Below, one piece after another: positions 26,299-38,630 of a DNA stretch of 55,507 nt. The first letter of the stretch is position 1; every line of letters begins with the position of its first letter. The DNA is taken from assembly GCF_963678635.1 (NCBI RefSeq), contig NC_087063.1:2828073-2883579 (forward strand), in the 5' to 3' direction. This DNA comes from Symsagittifera roscoffensis. Its lineage: Eukaryota > Xenacoelomorpha > Acoela > Convolutidae. Position numbers and translations under genes: made by a program. The notes below the pieces were generated by a model. The model was not told where the DNA came from. It ran no database searches and worked only from the letters and a program-made list of their open reading frames with translations.

Positions 26299-28377
26299 CT
26301 GAAACCAACGGAAATCACAAGCACGTCTGTAGATGAAGCTCAAATAAACCAGCATGTTATAAAAAAATTATGATCCACCGCTGGACCCCTTAGAATTAGT
26401 AGGAACACTTTATGCTCCGACTATTTAAAAGCTGTGGAGTTACTTTGTATTCGAGTGTATTTATTTTTGTTTTCTTTTCTTTTTTCTTTTTGTTTTCCAC
26501 GCCAAATGAGGTACCCCAAAAAATCATTAATTTGGGTCGTCGAGTGATATATCATATTGAAACTTTCTCAGGCGTGGTATGAACGACAAATAAACACATC
26601 AATAAAATCTCTCAGTGTCAAGAAAACCAGTTTGAAATTTTGATTTTGAGCTTACTTCAAGCTGATAAGGTGAGCGTGCAGGCTTTAATTGTTTATTTAT
26701 GCTTAGTTTAAGACCTTTTATTCGAGTAAATCAATTTTTAGCACCAATTTGTGTATCAAAAGCTTCAAAAATTTTTAAAAAAATCTGCAAAAAGTTTGAG
26801 AAAAAAATTGAAAACAACTTTTGACGATTTTTTTTGTTTTTCAATCTATTTTTTTTTATATTTTTTTTAATCCAATTTTTTTTATAATTGGCGTATTTTT
26901 GTATGACTGTCAAATAAGCTTATGTTCTATTTGTTGCTCAGGTCTTTTTTCTTATCACGCAGATAAAACGAGACATAGTAGAAAAAAGGCTATTTTTTTG
27001 CTAAGACTTTGATTGATCTATTCTGTGCTATTTGCACAGTAACCGGCAATCCTTTTTCAACTTATGGACTTGATGTAGAATTTAAAGCATCTACAATTGT
27101 CTATAAAACGAGGTACAATTCTAGAAATCACATGATGACGGGTATCATGGATGTGGTTGCATTGATACAGATATGCTAATTTTTACATAAAATCCCTCAA
27201 AAAATCTGAACAAGTAAATCTAAATCTAAGATTGCTGAAATAAAAAAAAAAGAATGTGAAAATTAATTTTGAAAGGCTAACCCAAAAAAATCAGAGTGTA
27301 ATTTGCGAGTAAATCCTGATTTCTGAGGCTTCCCGCGGCGATAGTCACATTGTAAACATGTCCTTGTCGTAGATTACTCAAACTGATAATAGCTGACTGT
27401 CCACTATTGGAATAAACTTCAACATTGTCAATGCAGTTTTCTCTAGTGTTCACATTGAAGCACCTGACTCCTTGAAATGACACAGTAGGGTCAGATGAGT
27501 TCACATTTGCTTGCAGTAAAACAGAGCTCGAATCCTTGTAGATGGTTGAAATTCGCAGTTCTGCAGAATCTGAAACCAACAGAAATCAAGCGTTTGTAGA
27601 CGAAGCTCATATAAAGCAGCATGCTATAAAAAAATTTTGTGATACACCATTGGACCCTTAGAATTACTAGGAACCAACGACAGGGGCATTTCAACACTTA
27701 TTGCTTCGACCAATTGAAAATTTTGGAGTAACTTTGTAATGCCTTGTAAGTCGTGATTTGAAGTGTCAAGAAACCCAGTTTGAAAATTTTAATTTTGCTC
27801 AAAATTAGAGCAAACAAGGTGAACATGCAGGCTTAAAATAGCTTGTTTATGCTTGATTCAAGCCGTGAAAACTTAGCTTATCTTGAATGAAAAGTTTTAT
27901 GAAAATTTTTTGAAAAGTTTTAACAATTTTTTTAGTCATTTTTCTATACAAAACTGCTTGTTAATTGGCGTGTTTTTCAATGAGTGACAAATAAGCCTAT
28001 TTTTTCAGTTTTTTTTTTCACACCAACATATAAAAACTACACTATTTTGAAAACAAACTTTTGTATTATCTTAAGACTACGGTCGGACGATTTTGTGCTA
28101 CTTTTACAGAAATCTGCTACCTTTTTTAACTTGTGGCTTTGATCTGTAACTTGAAGGATCTAATAAATTTTGTAGGAATCGAGGTACAGATTTTAAGAAA
28201 AAAACATCACATGAGTTGGGTATCAATGATGTGATAGTATTGATACAGATACCACCAAAATCAGAAGCTAATTTTCACCATATAATCCCTTAAAAGATTC
28301 TGATTAAGTAACCCTAAGGTTGCTGAATTAAATAAATTTGTTGAACTTGAAAGTTAAATTCAGATTAACCGACTAAC
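26299..28377 (-). repeat. tandem exon-plus-intron duplication in the FN3 gene
   Basis: Blocks at about 26630-27280 and 27775-28377 align in order: the strings GTGAGCGTGCAGGCTT / GTGAACATGCAGGCTT, AATTGGCGTATTTTTG / AATTGGCGTGTTTTTC, and a long stretch containing CGAGGTACA and TTGATACAGATA. Exon starts are 1271 and 1096 bp apart. Confidence 0.7.
27282..27569 (-). CDS. FN3-like domain exon, unit 2
   Basis: 288 nt, 96 residues, phase 1-1, between TTTCAG and a GTTAGC donor on the - strand. The sequence is close to units 1 and 3 (DSAELRISTIYKDSSSVLLQ at the start, YNVTIAAGSLRNQDLL near the end) and shares the two cysteines. The intron on its 5' side (27570-28377) resembles the intron between units 1 and 2 over several hundred bases. 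Exon and intron were therefore duplicated together. Confidence 0.7.
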
Positions 28378-28665
28378 CCATAGAAATCAAAGTGTATTTT
28401 GGGACTAAATCTTGATTCCTGAAGCTTCCTGCGGCGATAGTCACATTGTAAACCTGTCCCGGTCTTAGATCTCTCAAAAGGATAATAGCCGACTGTCCAC
28501 TATTGGCATAAATTTCAGTCTTGTCGATGCAGTTTTCTCCGGTGTTCACTTTAAAGCACTTCACACTTTGCTTTGACAAGTCAAGTTTAGAACACACCGC
28601 ATTTATTTCCAGCAAAACAGAGCTCGAATCCTGATAGATCTTTGAAAATCGTATTTCGGAAGAAT
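28378..28665 (-). CDS. FN3-like domain exon, unit 3
   Basis: 288 nt, phase 1-1, acceptor TTTCAG and donor GTTAGT on the - strand. It starts DSSEIRFSKIYQDSSSVLLE and ends YNVTIAAGSFRNQDLVPKYT, with the shared cysteine pair (VKCFKV...ENCIDK). It is nearest to unit 2, suggesting that 2 and 3 are the most recent duplicates. Confidence 0.7.
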
Positions 28666-29099
28666 CTGAAACCAACAGAAATCACGCGTTTGTAGACCTG
28701 TAGGGTCTTTAATTATACCCGTTTTGAACAATGTTGCCGCATCGTTGGTCACCTAGGGCTGAGAGACTTTCCATGGCTCTTTTAAGGCTAACCCGGACCC
28801 AGTAAATTTTCTAAAACAGATCTGAAATAATCTTTTCAAATCTAATTTCGGATCTGAAATTTAGTTTTTCTTGGTTATTTCAGATCTTAAAAATCAATGA
28901 TTCGGTCTCATTTTTTGCTCTTTTTGATTTGTTTTAGCTTCTGCTAGCTACTTGCAGATACTCAGCAAAGTCTCACTTGGAGGCTGTCGAAATATGTTTC
29001 CCCAAGCATGAGGTAAACATTGAAAACACTTAAATTGCTCACGCAAATTAAAAATGTAATAGATTTTCTAACAGTTTTTGAAAACTTTTTAAAACAGTC

Positions 29100-29685
29100 A
29101 TTACGAGACCAAACTGTGCACTGGATAGGCTCACTTTTTTGAGTCTGTACGTTCCTGGATTCCAGAGACCAGTCTTTAAACATGATAAAAATTTGTCGGA
29201 ACGATCGAAAGAAAGTAAAGAACAAAAGAAGAACAAAAGGAGCGTCCTTGTTGTGGATTCAGCTTACAATGCACAAAATGCACAGTTTGGCCTCGTAATG
29301 GTTGAACAAAAAATTTAGATTGAAAAAAAATTTTTGTGAAAATATTCGGAAGCTTTTCTTACCGCTAGTTAACCTAAAGAAAATTGTGTATTGCAGAAAC
29401 ATCAAAAAACTCCATGTTTTGCTCGAAAGGCATAAATTATCATTTCACAAAGGATTTCTCAGAAATGATTCCATACATCACGAGACCAAACTGTGCATTT
29501 TGTGCATTGCAAGCGGAATCCACATCAAGGACGCTCCCTTTGTTCTTCTTTTGTTCTTTCATTTTCTTTGATCGTTCCGACAAAAATTTAACATGTTTAA
29601 AAATTTGTCTATGGAATCCAGGAACATACAAACACAAAATTGTGCGCCTATCCAGTGCTCAATTTGTCCTCGTAATGGATAGGAA
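29100..29685. repeat. foldback element with ~200-bp imperfect inverted arms
   Basis: The arm at about 29100-29310 (TTACGAGACCAAACTGTGCA ... CACAGTTTGGCCTCGTAATGG) is the reverse complement of the arm at about 29475-29685, with a loop of about 165 bp. The outer sequence at 28930-29100 is in turn similar to the complement of 31270-31430. The structure resembles a non-autonomous foldback/MITE-like element. No ORF in it is credible. Confidence 0.65.
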
Positions 29686-30134
29686 ATTTTGTTTTTCAAG
29701 GTTATTTCAGATCTGAAATTTTCCTAATCAGATCCAAACTTCAGATCTGAAATTTGTAAATTCTTATCAAGATCTGATATAAAGAATTTCAGATCTGAGA
29801 ATCAATTTATGTAAGAAAAAAAATTTAAGATCTTGCACAGAAAATCCGCTGGATACGGGAATTAATTTATAGTTTTCATTCAAACAGAGCTTGTAAATCT
29901 ATCTGAGAATACCATCTTGTAGTATCAGAATCTTGATAAAAAAATTGTCTTTTTTCTGAATTAATTTGTTTGAACAACTCTACTTAAAACAAACTATGAG
30001 ACTTGGTATGATTGGCACACGCGCATTGATGCAAATATCAAATTCAAAGACTTTCATAAACAACATAGGAACATAGCTGAAAATTTGCGATAAGTATATT
30101 ATGTATAATTTGAGAATACGATTGTTCTACTCAC

Positions 30135-30422
30135 TTATACAAATCGGAGTGTCATTTGCGACCAAGTCCTGAGTCATATTATTTCCAGTGGTTATGGGGA
30201 GCTGTTCCAGTTGCTGCATGTCACTCGAACCGATAGCATCCGACTGTCCATTGTTCTTGGTTACATTGACATTACCCTTATCAGTGCAGTTTTCTCCCGT
30301 GCTTGCGTTAACACAATTCACTCGTTGCATTGACAAATCAAGGTCAGATGAAGTCACATTCTCTTGCGTTAAAACAGAGGTCGAGCCTTGGTACACACTT
30401 GAATTAAGGGCGTAAGCACATT
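30135..30422 (-). CDS. FN3-like domain exon, unit 4 (most diverged)
   Basis: 288 nt, phase 1-1, with a TTATTTAG acceptor and GTGAGT donor on the - strand. It keeps the domain length and the cysteine pair (VNCVNASTGENCTDK), but the central strands are degraded (NVNVTKNNGQSDAIGSSDMQQ) and it lacks the usual L-x-P...Y core. It may be an older or decaying unit. It sits inside a repeat-rich, partly inverted region (28.8-31.7 kb), unlike units 1-3. Confidence 0.55.
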
Positions 30423-30561
30423 CTAAATAAGCAAAAACTTCAAATCTGTGCATCAATCTCATATAAACCAGCACACTACGCAAAAAACCTGGAGATTAAT
30501 TACTGGTTCCGCAGGATCAAAAACTGTTTTAGCACGGCCGGAACGTATTTCGAGCCCCGAT

Positions 30562-30646
30562 GCGACAAACTGTAACAGGCGACAATTCGTAACAGGCAAC
30601 AATTCGAAACAGGAGACAATTCGTAACAAGCGATAATTTGAAACAG
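30562..30646. repeat. 17-bp tandem repeat, 5 units
   Basis: Units of the form GCGACAATTCGTAACAG follow each other exactly every 17 bases with one to four changes per unit. Confidence 0.8.
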
Positions 30647-31699
30647 CAGATTGAACGGGCAACACTGATTAGTCACACTCAATATTCCTCTCGTGCCGAA
30701 AGTAAGAGCAGCGGAGCAAAGCGGAGCAAGAGTAATTTTCTTGCCAATGTCTTGTTTAGAATTATCGCGTGCTACGAATTTGCGCATGTTACGAATTGTC
30801 ACCTGGCGTGAATCGTCATACTGTTTCGAGCAGGGTCTTTGGCCAAGCAAAGTGGGACACATTTTTCTTTCGGCCGAGAAACTCGAAACTAACTTATTCG
30901 ATTTAGTTGAGCCATTCACGTATCCAGGGGGTTTTTTCTCTGCAAGATCTGAAATGCTTTATTTCTGTCATTGGTTGATTCTCAGATCTGAAAATCTTTC
31001 TTTCATATCTGGATAAGAATTTGAAAATTTCAGATCTGAAACATGGATCTGATATAGAACATTTCAGATCTGTAATAAACTTGAAGAACAAAATTTTAGA
31101 TCTGAATTTAGAATCGAGAAACATTTTGTTATTTATGCATTTTGGGCAAATATTTGAATTTTTTTAATTTTTGATGTTTCTGCAATACACACAATTTTGT
31201 TTAGATTAACCAGCGGTAGAAAACAATTCCGAATAATTTTTTTCACAAACATTTTTTCCGAACTAAATTTCTTGTTCAACTATGATGAAAAGTTTTCAAA
31301 AACTGTTAGAAGGCTTATCATTTTTTTTACTTTCTTGAGCTACTTATGAGTTTACAATGTTTATCTCAAGCTTGGGGTAAAATTTTTGGCAGTCTCTTGC
31401 TGGAACTTTGCTTACTAACTAACAGGAGCTAGTACAAGCTATCAAATACAAAAGTATCAAAAATAGCAAAACAATCATTGATTTTTCAGTCTGAAATAAC
31501 CAAAAAAAACTAAAATTCAGATCTGAAATTGAGTTTTTCAAATCTCAAACAACTAAGAAAAACAAATTTTCAGATATGAAATTAGATCTGTAATATCCCA
31601 TTTCTAATGTATCGAAGCGTTATTTTAACATTTAACAACCCATTTCAGATCTGAAATTTAGATCTGAAAAAGATTATTTCAGATCTTCGTTATAACATT

Positions 31700-34600
31700 T
31701 ACCAGGTACGGGTTCGCAAATATGGACGGAACATTCGAAAAAGCTGAGATCCGTGACCCTAGAAGTTTCTCAGATTTTGATCAAAAGTTTAGTTTCTTTT
31801 CTGAAGTAAACAATTTGAACAAGACAAAATATTAAATTTTTTGGTTCCCATTCCCAGAGCTATTCATCTGGTAAGAATTGTTGTAGAAAAATTTTCCAAA
31901 CTAAATTGATCTTTTTTTCATTCTTAAAGATTTAATTCGATGTGGTTTCTTCAGACAACAAGCAAAATGTTCGACTAACAACTATCACTGGAATTTTGTA
32001 CAGTTTTTTTAGTACAATTATCACCATAAACTTATTTGACTTGCATAGCTCAAACAAAAACATGGCGCATTATATTTTCCAAACATCTGAACAGAAAATT
32101 AAAGAAATACTTCAGGGATTAGAAAACTGTAACATTAGTCTGAAACTCTACCAAAATATGCCTAGATGTCTCATCAGTAGAAAAATGATTTTTTTTTCTG
32201 AAAAAATGATAGACATTGATTGACTTCCTTGCGCGTTAGATGAAGATACCAAAAAGGTGACAGACAAATAAATCTGTTTAACCGTTTTTTATTGCTTCTT
32301 GATCAATTAGATCAAATATGTTGCTGCTTGCCAGCTCTTTTTAATACGAACCAAGGAATCGATCACAAGTCGGTTTTCAAAGTTTTCATTTTAAGCGATT
32401 GGTCACACCGCCATAAAGACCATGGCAAAAAATAACAAAACATGAAGGCGGGTTAATTTTTCTATCATCATTTCTTCTGCGAGTGTTCACGGTTTTGCTG
32501 CAATGGCTGGAAAACTAACCCTTTACATACATGATTTTTTCAGTCAGAATCATCCGTAGTAAATTAGGTTTTTAAAATTCTTGTTTTCCCCGAAAAATTG
32601 TATTTAAATTTTGATAAAGTCGCTCAATTTTGCAAAGTAGCAGTAGTTAATTTCGAAGGAGTACCTTTAAGTACTTTTTGGAAAACGTTGACCAAAAAGT
32701 TACAATTTTTTGGCGTGCGCTCCCTCAAAATTAATTTTTGTTGGTGCCAAAGGCGTCATTTTAGAAAATTTAGAAGCGGTCAGTCCAAAGTGGATGTAAT
32801 CAAATAGTTTCTCTCTCGTTTCCTTCTGAATAGGTTTTGATTTCATCAAGTTTTCGTCAGTAAAATCTTTTTATTTTGCCATCACATTTTGCCAACTTGA
32901 TTGCAACGCATTCTTTTTTTCTTTCGTGCAGGTAACTGAAAAAGAATTCAACAAGAAACTAGTTTTTACGCAAGATTTATCGCAAAAACGTGAAAAAGTT
33001 GGAAAACTCTCGCAGATCAATCGCAATTATGAAATAGCTTTTTGAGTAAAACAAAGTTGTAGAAAAAGGAAGACGAAAAAATGCGTCTAAGCTGGCACTC
33101 GACTCAAAATTATCCAAAAAATCATATGTTGAGTTAGCAAAAAAAAAAATTTCTAGGTTTTTTCGGATTGAAAAATTCTCGACTCGGGTCAAAATACCTC
33201 AAAATTTGAGCACGGCTCATTTCTTAAACTTTTTAGCTTTCAAAACTTTCTGGTGTCTGCTGATTTCAGTCGATCTATCAAAGAACATCCAGCCTGTCTA
33301 CGATTAGTTCGTTTCTTTTGTTTGCGTGTGCTCGAGTCACAGTTGTTTAAATCAAAGCTATATTTTTTACTCCATGCTACTCTTAGTATCTTCAATTTCC
33401 ACTTGGTACCACTACTGAAGCCAAAAATATGTTTGTTAGGCTTGTGTAGACCTGCCGGTAGATCTCAAAAAAATTGAAACCTCCTTGAGATATTTTACTT
33501 TATCTAATTTTTTGAAGTAGAGTCACAGGGCATAGAAGTTGCAAATCCTTGATTTCAACGGGCAAGCTAGATGAAACAATTTGGCAGTAGATAGTGAAAA
33601 AACAAATTGAAAAAGTTTATTTTTAAAACATTAAAAAAACAACATATCGTTTGTTTCAGAAGTGATATTGCTGCTGGAACATAGAAACCTGGACACATCG
33701 CAGGTGATTATATCAGAAAAATGCAGGAACCGTTCTTTTAATAGCCTTTTCTTATCATCAAGGCAAAATTATTTTATTAATGTTTTCAATTTTACGGGGC
33801 GACATTGAAAACCCAACAAAAAGATTTGCGCAACGTTTTTCCTGGAAGAAAATTGGCTGAAAAATTCTAAAAATTGGCTGAAAAATTCTGAAAAATTGAA
33901 AACTAACTCGTTTGAAGAAAATTTGAAGCAAAATTAACGCATTTTAGCTCCTAATTTACCTTTGAGTTAATTAAAAAATTGAGTTTCCTTATAAGCTCGA
34001 AAAAATATATATGCTTGAATTCAACCAAGAAAACTCAGTTTTGATCCGAATGAAAAGGTAGGCTTACTGTATTCTTCTGTTTGATTGAGTTTATTGATCT
34101 AACCAAGGAAAGGATCCTCCAGAACTGTGAACTAATATCGATTTTAAAGTTAACTCCATGAAATGAATCGATTAAAATGTAGGCCATTTTCTACGTTAGT
34201 TTTGTCCATACTTTCTTAAAGTTTAAGTTCTGTCAAGTCGTTATTTGATAAGTTAAACTGATAAGTTTAACTTATGTTTCCATCTATCAGAGCAAGCATA
34301 TAAATTTTGCAAATTGTCGAGAAATTCACATTGATTTTTTTAGTTCATCAAAATTTTTGCTATTGCGTGTTCAATGTCCTCAAGTATATTATCAATAGGT
34401 TTTTTCAATTAACCCTTTTTTGACGCCGGAACAAGTAACTTTCCCAAATAAACAAGTTTAGACTTTGAGTTCAAACTACTTGCTAACATGTTTCCACAGA
34501 GAGAACACCTCCAAAACTGATTGTTGTATACTGGTTTTTTTCAGCTTTTGCGATCTGGCTAGCTCCATGCTTTTTGATTGAAAAAATTTGCAAATTCTTT

Positions 34601-35149
34601 GTACCGGGCCCTAGATGCGGGGTATTTCTAGATACAATGCGCCTGTGTAATGGGCAATAATGCTAACTTGAAGCTTCGTTCAGAACTAACCTGCATTGAG
34701 ACTCAGAGCGTAAAGATATACGAAAACAATAGACGTCGCCAGGTGTACCATCTCTTTTTTGAGATCCAAAGTACAATTACAAAAAATTATACTAGCACAA
34801 AATTGACGCAAACTCAAGTTTTTATTCTTCTATATTTCCAATTCAATGACCTTTTTGGACAAAAATTACTCCAAAGCTTACAAAAACTTCTACAAGGACC
34901 GACTGTAATTCATCTAAGCTACCCCGGGTTGACCAAAATGTGCAACCATGCGTCGCACCATGCATGGTTCCATGGAAGCCATGGAAAATTGCCGACGTAT
35001 TTTTATGTTAAAATAACACATTTTCCATGCATGACGCGACGTATGATTCCACTTTTTTTAAAGTATGGGGGACTTCAAATTGGACAATATTGATACTTTT
35101 ACTAGGGCGGTTGATAAATTATATGTCACCATGGAAGCTTGCAATGTAT
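31700..35149. other. gene-poor AT-rich DNA
   Basis: No spliced gene or domain was recognised on either strand. The longest ORF (34650-35093, +) runs into the 33-bp repeat and has no recognisable content. From 34930 onwards CCATGG/CATGCATGG-type words appear and lead into the tandem repeat. Confidence 0.5.
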
Positions 35150-35281
35150 GGGTACTATGGTATCATGCATGGCGCGACGTATGGTTACTATGGTACCATG
35201 CATGGCGCGACGTATGGATACCATGGAAACATATATGGCGCTACATATGATTAACAAAGAACCATATTTGGCGCGACATAG
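35150..35281. repeat. 33-bp tandem repeat, 4 units
   Basis: Four units of 33 bp (35150-35182, 35183-35215, 35216-35248, 35249-35281) with the pattern GGTTACTATGGTACCATGCA followed by TGGCGCGACGTAT. Divergence increases from the first pair to the last unit. The last two units also occur at 38631-38695. Confidence 0.8.
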
Positions 35282-35628
35282 AAACTGAATAATCAAATAA
35301 ATTCAATATTCTCGTGGGCATCCAAAAAGTGCTCTGAACGACCTCAAAGACGTTGGTAGTAAAAATCTTTTTTCCGCCATTCAGAGCAAAAATTTGGTTC
35401 CCAAGCAAAGCACATTATTATCTGATTTAAAAAGTTTTACCTGATGACACCGGAAAACATACCTGGTGATGGTTGAATAATTTTCATAAAACTGTCTAAA
35501 ACAAAACAAGCATTTCAGAAATATGAAAGATTATCAAAACATAAATAAAAATAATTACCATCAACAAAAACAATTCAACAGAGGCAAAGCAGAGCTTCAC
35601 ATCACTTGCAAAACAACGAAATCGTCGC
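35218..35628. repeat. direct duplication DR1, left copy
   Basis: About 410 bp, nearly identical to 38631-39038 in the same orientation, with small indels. It begins inside the 33-bp repeat and includes CTCGTGGGCATCCAAAAAGT and CACCGGAAAACATACCTGGT. Confidence 0.8.
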
Positions 35629-35686
35629 AAACTAAAAAACAGATTCTGCAAAAAAAATACAAGAAAAAATCCAACGAAAATTTTTT

Positions 35687-35815
35687 CAAGCGATCAAAAG
35701 TATAACCAACACAAAATGCAAACTTCGATCAAAATTTTGTTTAAAATGTTAACATGCACAAAAAATGTCTGTTGCAACAGGCCCAATAGATAAATAGGTC
35801 CAGCAGATGAATCTT
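35687..35815. repeat. direct duplication DR2, left copy
   Basis: About 129 bp nearly identical to 37256-37384 in the same orientation (GCGATCAAAAGTATAACCAA ... CCAGCAGATGAATCTT). Confidence 0.8.
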
Positions 35816-35934
35816 CACAAAAACTAATCGGAGGTAAATTATCTTTTTAAAATTGAACTCAGAAAGTCGATATTTTATAAGTGCTGTAAGAAATTTTCGT
35901 TGAAAACTATAATTTCCACGAGCAAAAATTGACT

Positions 35935-36560
35935 GAACAAAAACCACGCCGAGCATAAATATTCCGTTTTCTTCAAAAGTCAGAACAACAACACGTTCAA
36001 ATAGAGAATTTTGTTCACCAGGCAACTTTTCATTGCTTGTTGTCAAAATTTTATTAAACCGATTTTTGTAAGGAAAGTAACGGAATGTTTGTGCTGCAGG
36101 TGTTTTTTTCTTCAGACAATTTTCGTTTTTTTTAATCGAACCGTTTTTTATATCAATCAAAAATGTTGTTGTTCTGAGCCTGAATTCGAAAAAATAATTT
36201 ATCTGTGATCTTTTTTCTAGAGTTATGGGGGTCTAAAAATTGATATTTTGGCCAATTTGGGAAAATTTACGTGCGATATAAATCGCGCTATTAACGCGTA
36301 AGCGGAGATTTATTCCGTCCTAAAAATCACTCATAATTGGTTGTAGGAAGCATATTTGCCATTATTTATTTGTTATTAAGAGCAAAATCTATCACTTTTC
36401 ACTTATGGCGTTTGGGGGGATGATTTACACAAAAAATCTCAATTTAAAAAAATCTCGTTTTATTCATTACACTTATTTTTTCCATGTTATTATTGCTCGA
36501 TAGACCGTAAAAGTCAGTCAGAAATTTCAAGGCTTCGCCCTGATACGAGCAGTCTTGCTA
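35935..36560 (+). repeat. dispersed hairpin-ended repeat, copy A with a local inverted start
   Basis: From about 36060 the + strand shows the family order: GTTTGTGCTG...TTTTTTCTTCAGAC, CTGTGATC...GTTATGGGGG, CGCGCTATTAACGCGTAAGCGG, then GGGCTTCGCCC with TGATACGAGCAGTC as the end (about 36560). At 35935-36000 the first block also occurs in the opposite orientation, making a small inverted pair. The repeat is non-coding. Confidence 0.65.
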
Positions 36561-37255
36561 CAGATTGTTCACCATGCCAAAATTTATTGAATTATAACAA
36601 TTTCAAGGTAGGTTTTAAAATTGAAATTGAAAGGCGGGCAAGAGGAAAAGAGTCTGAAAAGAGTTGATTAAAAAGAGCAGTGTTTTTTGGTTTTGGCTCT
36701 TTTTTCTTTTTACATGCAAATTTGTGGATCACATTGTCCGATTGTTATGAAAATTCACATACAGACAAAAAAGGCCACAACAGACATATTTGTTCTTCAT
36801 ACTCAACCTCGTAATACCACTCGTTACACTAACATATTGAAGCTCGTGTGAGGTGGGGGGAAGGAAAAAAAGCGTTGGTTTTTATTGTTTTTTTATAAGC
36901 GTAAGCAGTATTCAAATCCAACAAAATGAGATGTGATTGCAAATGCAACGTTAGAATCCAGAAAAAGGGAGTTTACAAAGGCATATTGAAAACTTGATTA
37001 TCTTATTAATTTATAAACATAGTTTCGAGGAGAGTCATTTGCTTGCGTTGCCATTTAGAAACAAGTTTCACAGCATTGGAAAGCAATGGACCTGGTCGTT
37101 TTCTATTTAAGAATCAGACAGCTTTTTAAAACAGAGAATCTCCCTGGCAATACAGATTGCGAACGCCGCTTGCGTACTCGGAACAATAAATGACGGCTCT
37201 TTTTCCTTTTCCCCCCACCTGCAAATTTTTATATTTGAAGTTACTAATCACTTAG
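36561..37255. other. intergenic DNA between repeat copies
   Basis: About 700 bp of AT-rich sequence. No gene or repeat was recognised apart from its position between copy A and DR2. Confidence 0.4.
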
Positions 37256-37384
37256 CAAGCGATCAAAAGTATAACCAACACAAAATGCAAACTTCGATCA
37301 AAATTTCGTTTAAACAGTTAACATGCACAAAAAATAACTGTTGCAACAGGCCCAATAGATAAATAGGTCCAGCAGATGAATCTT
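37256..37384. repeat. direct duplication DR2, right copy
   Basis: Second copy of 35687-35815, about 1.57 kb away in the same orientation. Confidence 0.8.
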
Positions 37385-37799
37385 AGGAAAAAATTTCACG
37401 AGAAAAAAGTCTATAAGACAATTGCAGTACCCTTGTTTATCACAAGAGTAACTATGGCAAGATTTTCAAAAATTTTTATATATTTGTCTTGGTTTCGTCT
37501 GAATTAAAGTTAATTTAAAGAAAACTGATCTAAGAAGACATATGAGTGCTAAATAAACATCGAAACAAAACTCGAAAGCGGTACCAAGCCTTGAGTGGTA
37601 CTTTAGTATGTTTAACATTTCTTCCAAGTTGACCATTCTGTGAACAAAGTTATACATGGGAAAGAAGTCTGACACCTGAGAGCCAAATCTTCGCTGGTCG
37701 TAAGGTTAAAAAGAAAAAATAAGCTTTTAATTGATAGCAAAGGAACTCAGTATTTTGAGACCTTTCAAATGGAAAGAAAAAAATCTGTCAAAATTTTTC

Positions 37800-38235
37800 A
37801 TTGCTCCGACTTTCGTAACCAAAGCAATGAAATATTTGTGCTCAGGGTGGGTTTTTTCTTCAGACATGTTTAGACTTTTTAACTAGCCATTTTTGACAGA
37901 GTTCTTTAATATCATTGAAAAGTATTGTTGTATTGAGCTGAAATTTGAAAAGATATTTCACCTGTGATCATTTTTCATAAAATTATGGGGTTTAAAGATT
38001 GCCATTTTGGCCAACCTGGCGAACGATATATTTCGCGCTATTAGCGCTATTAGAAATCGTTCCAAATTGATTAAACGAAGCTTTTTGCCGTAATTAATTT
38101 GTTACGAGGAGTGAAATCTATCCTTTTGTACTTCATATGGCGTGTGAAGGGTGATTTTCACAAAAAATCTCAATTTTTAGAAAACTCAAATTAAAATACT
38201 CAAAAAATTTATGTTGACCGAAAGAAAACTAAATT
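37800..38235 (+). repeat. dispersed repeat, copy B without the terminal hairpin
   Basis: It has the blocks GTGCTCAGGGTGGGTTTTTT, CACCTGTGATCA, ATTATGGGGTTTAAAGATTG, CGCGCTATTAGCGCTATTAG and ATGGCGTGTGAAGGGTGATT in the family order. The 3' end (hairpin plus GATACGAGCAGT) is missing. Confidence 0.65.
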
Positions 38236-38285
38236 TTGACGTTTTTAATTGAGCTATTGTAAGCGAAGAGTGATAATGTGATCCG

Positions 38286-38541
38286 AAGGGGTCGCTGTAC
38301 ATGGTGGCGTAGTTTATGTAGTAGTCTGTGAGGGTGTGTGGGGCTAGTGCTGCTGTTGCCCCCGTGTGGGGTTCTGGGTGGGGACTACAGTGGTGCCGCC
38401 GAAGAGACTGTGGTGATGGTGGTGGGGGTAGGGAGTGATGAATGCGTAGGGCGTGGCGGAGGAATGCGATCCTGTTGTGTTAAGTCCCCCCACCAGTGTT
38501 CCCAGGGCACTCATCATCCCATACTCTTTCCCATCTCTCAT
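38286..38541 (-). pseudogene. GC-rich coding-like island, possible captured exon fragment
   Basis: A GC-rich block unlike its AT-rich surroundings. On the - strand it reads as a protein from 38541: RDGKEYGMMSALGTLVGG, then PYAFITPYPHHHHHSLFGG, ending at a TAG in that frame (38344). Just upstream of the stop, another frame of the same strand continues with a protein-like sequence (TGATAALAPHTLTDYYINYA, then TMYSDPFGSHYHS). The simplest reading is the C-terminal part of a Gly/His/Pro/Tyr-rich protein, such as a transcription or RNA-binding factor, with a frame break. It lies between copies of the dispersed repeat and DR1, so it may have been carried there by a mobile element. The parent gene was not identified. 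Confidence 0.4.
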
Positions 38542-38630
38542 TTCATTTGCATTTAATTCCGAGAATTTTCATTAGTGCCGTAAAATCACCTGTTGTTTTT
38601 TATCCCTGTAAAAAATCAACCCTAGAAAAG

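Larger units (their letters stand above)
28800..31690. repeat. scattered palindromic AGATCTGAAAT repeats
   Basis: The motif ATTTCAGATCTGAAAT (a perfect 16-bp palindrome) and partial forms (CAGATCTGAAATT and its complement) occur many times at about 28803-28895, 29700-29810, 30945-31110 and 31475-31690. They flank the inverted segments of this region. They are not coding. Confidence 0.65.

Noticed and set aside
30500-30919. 139-codon - strand ORF
   Set aside because: Includes the 17-bp tandem repeat and lies within repeat-rich sequence; no protein-like pattern.
34650-35093. 147-codon ORF on the + strand
   Set aside because: No recognisable protein features; its end runs towards the 33-bp tandem repeat.
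35523-36160. ORFs of 60-139 codons on both strands
   Set aside because: They lie within the DR2 and dispersed repeat copies and are not conserved as frames between those copies.
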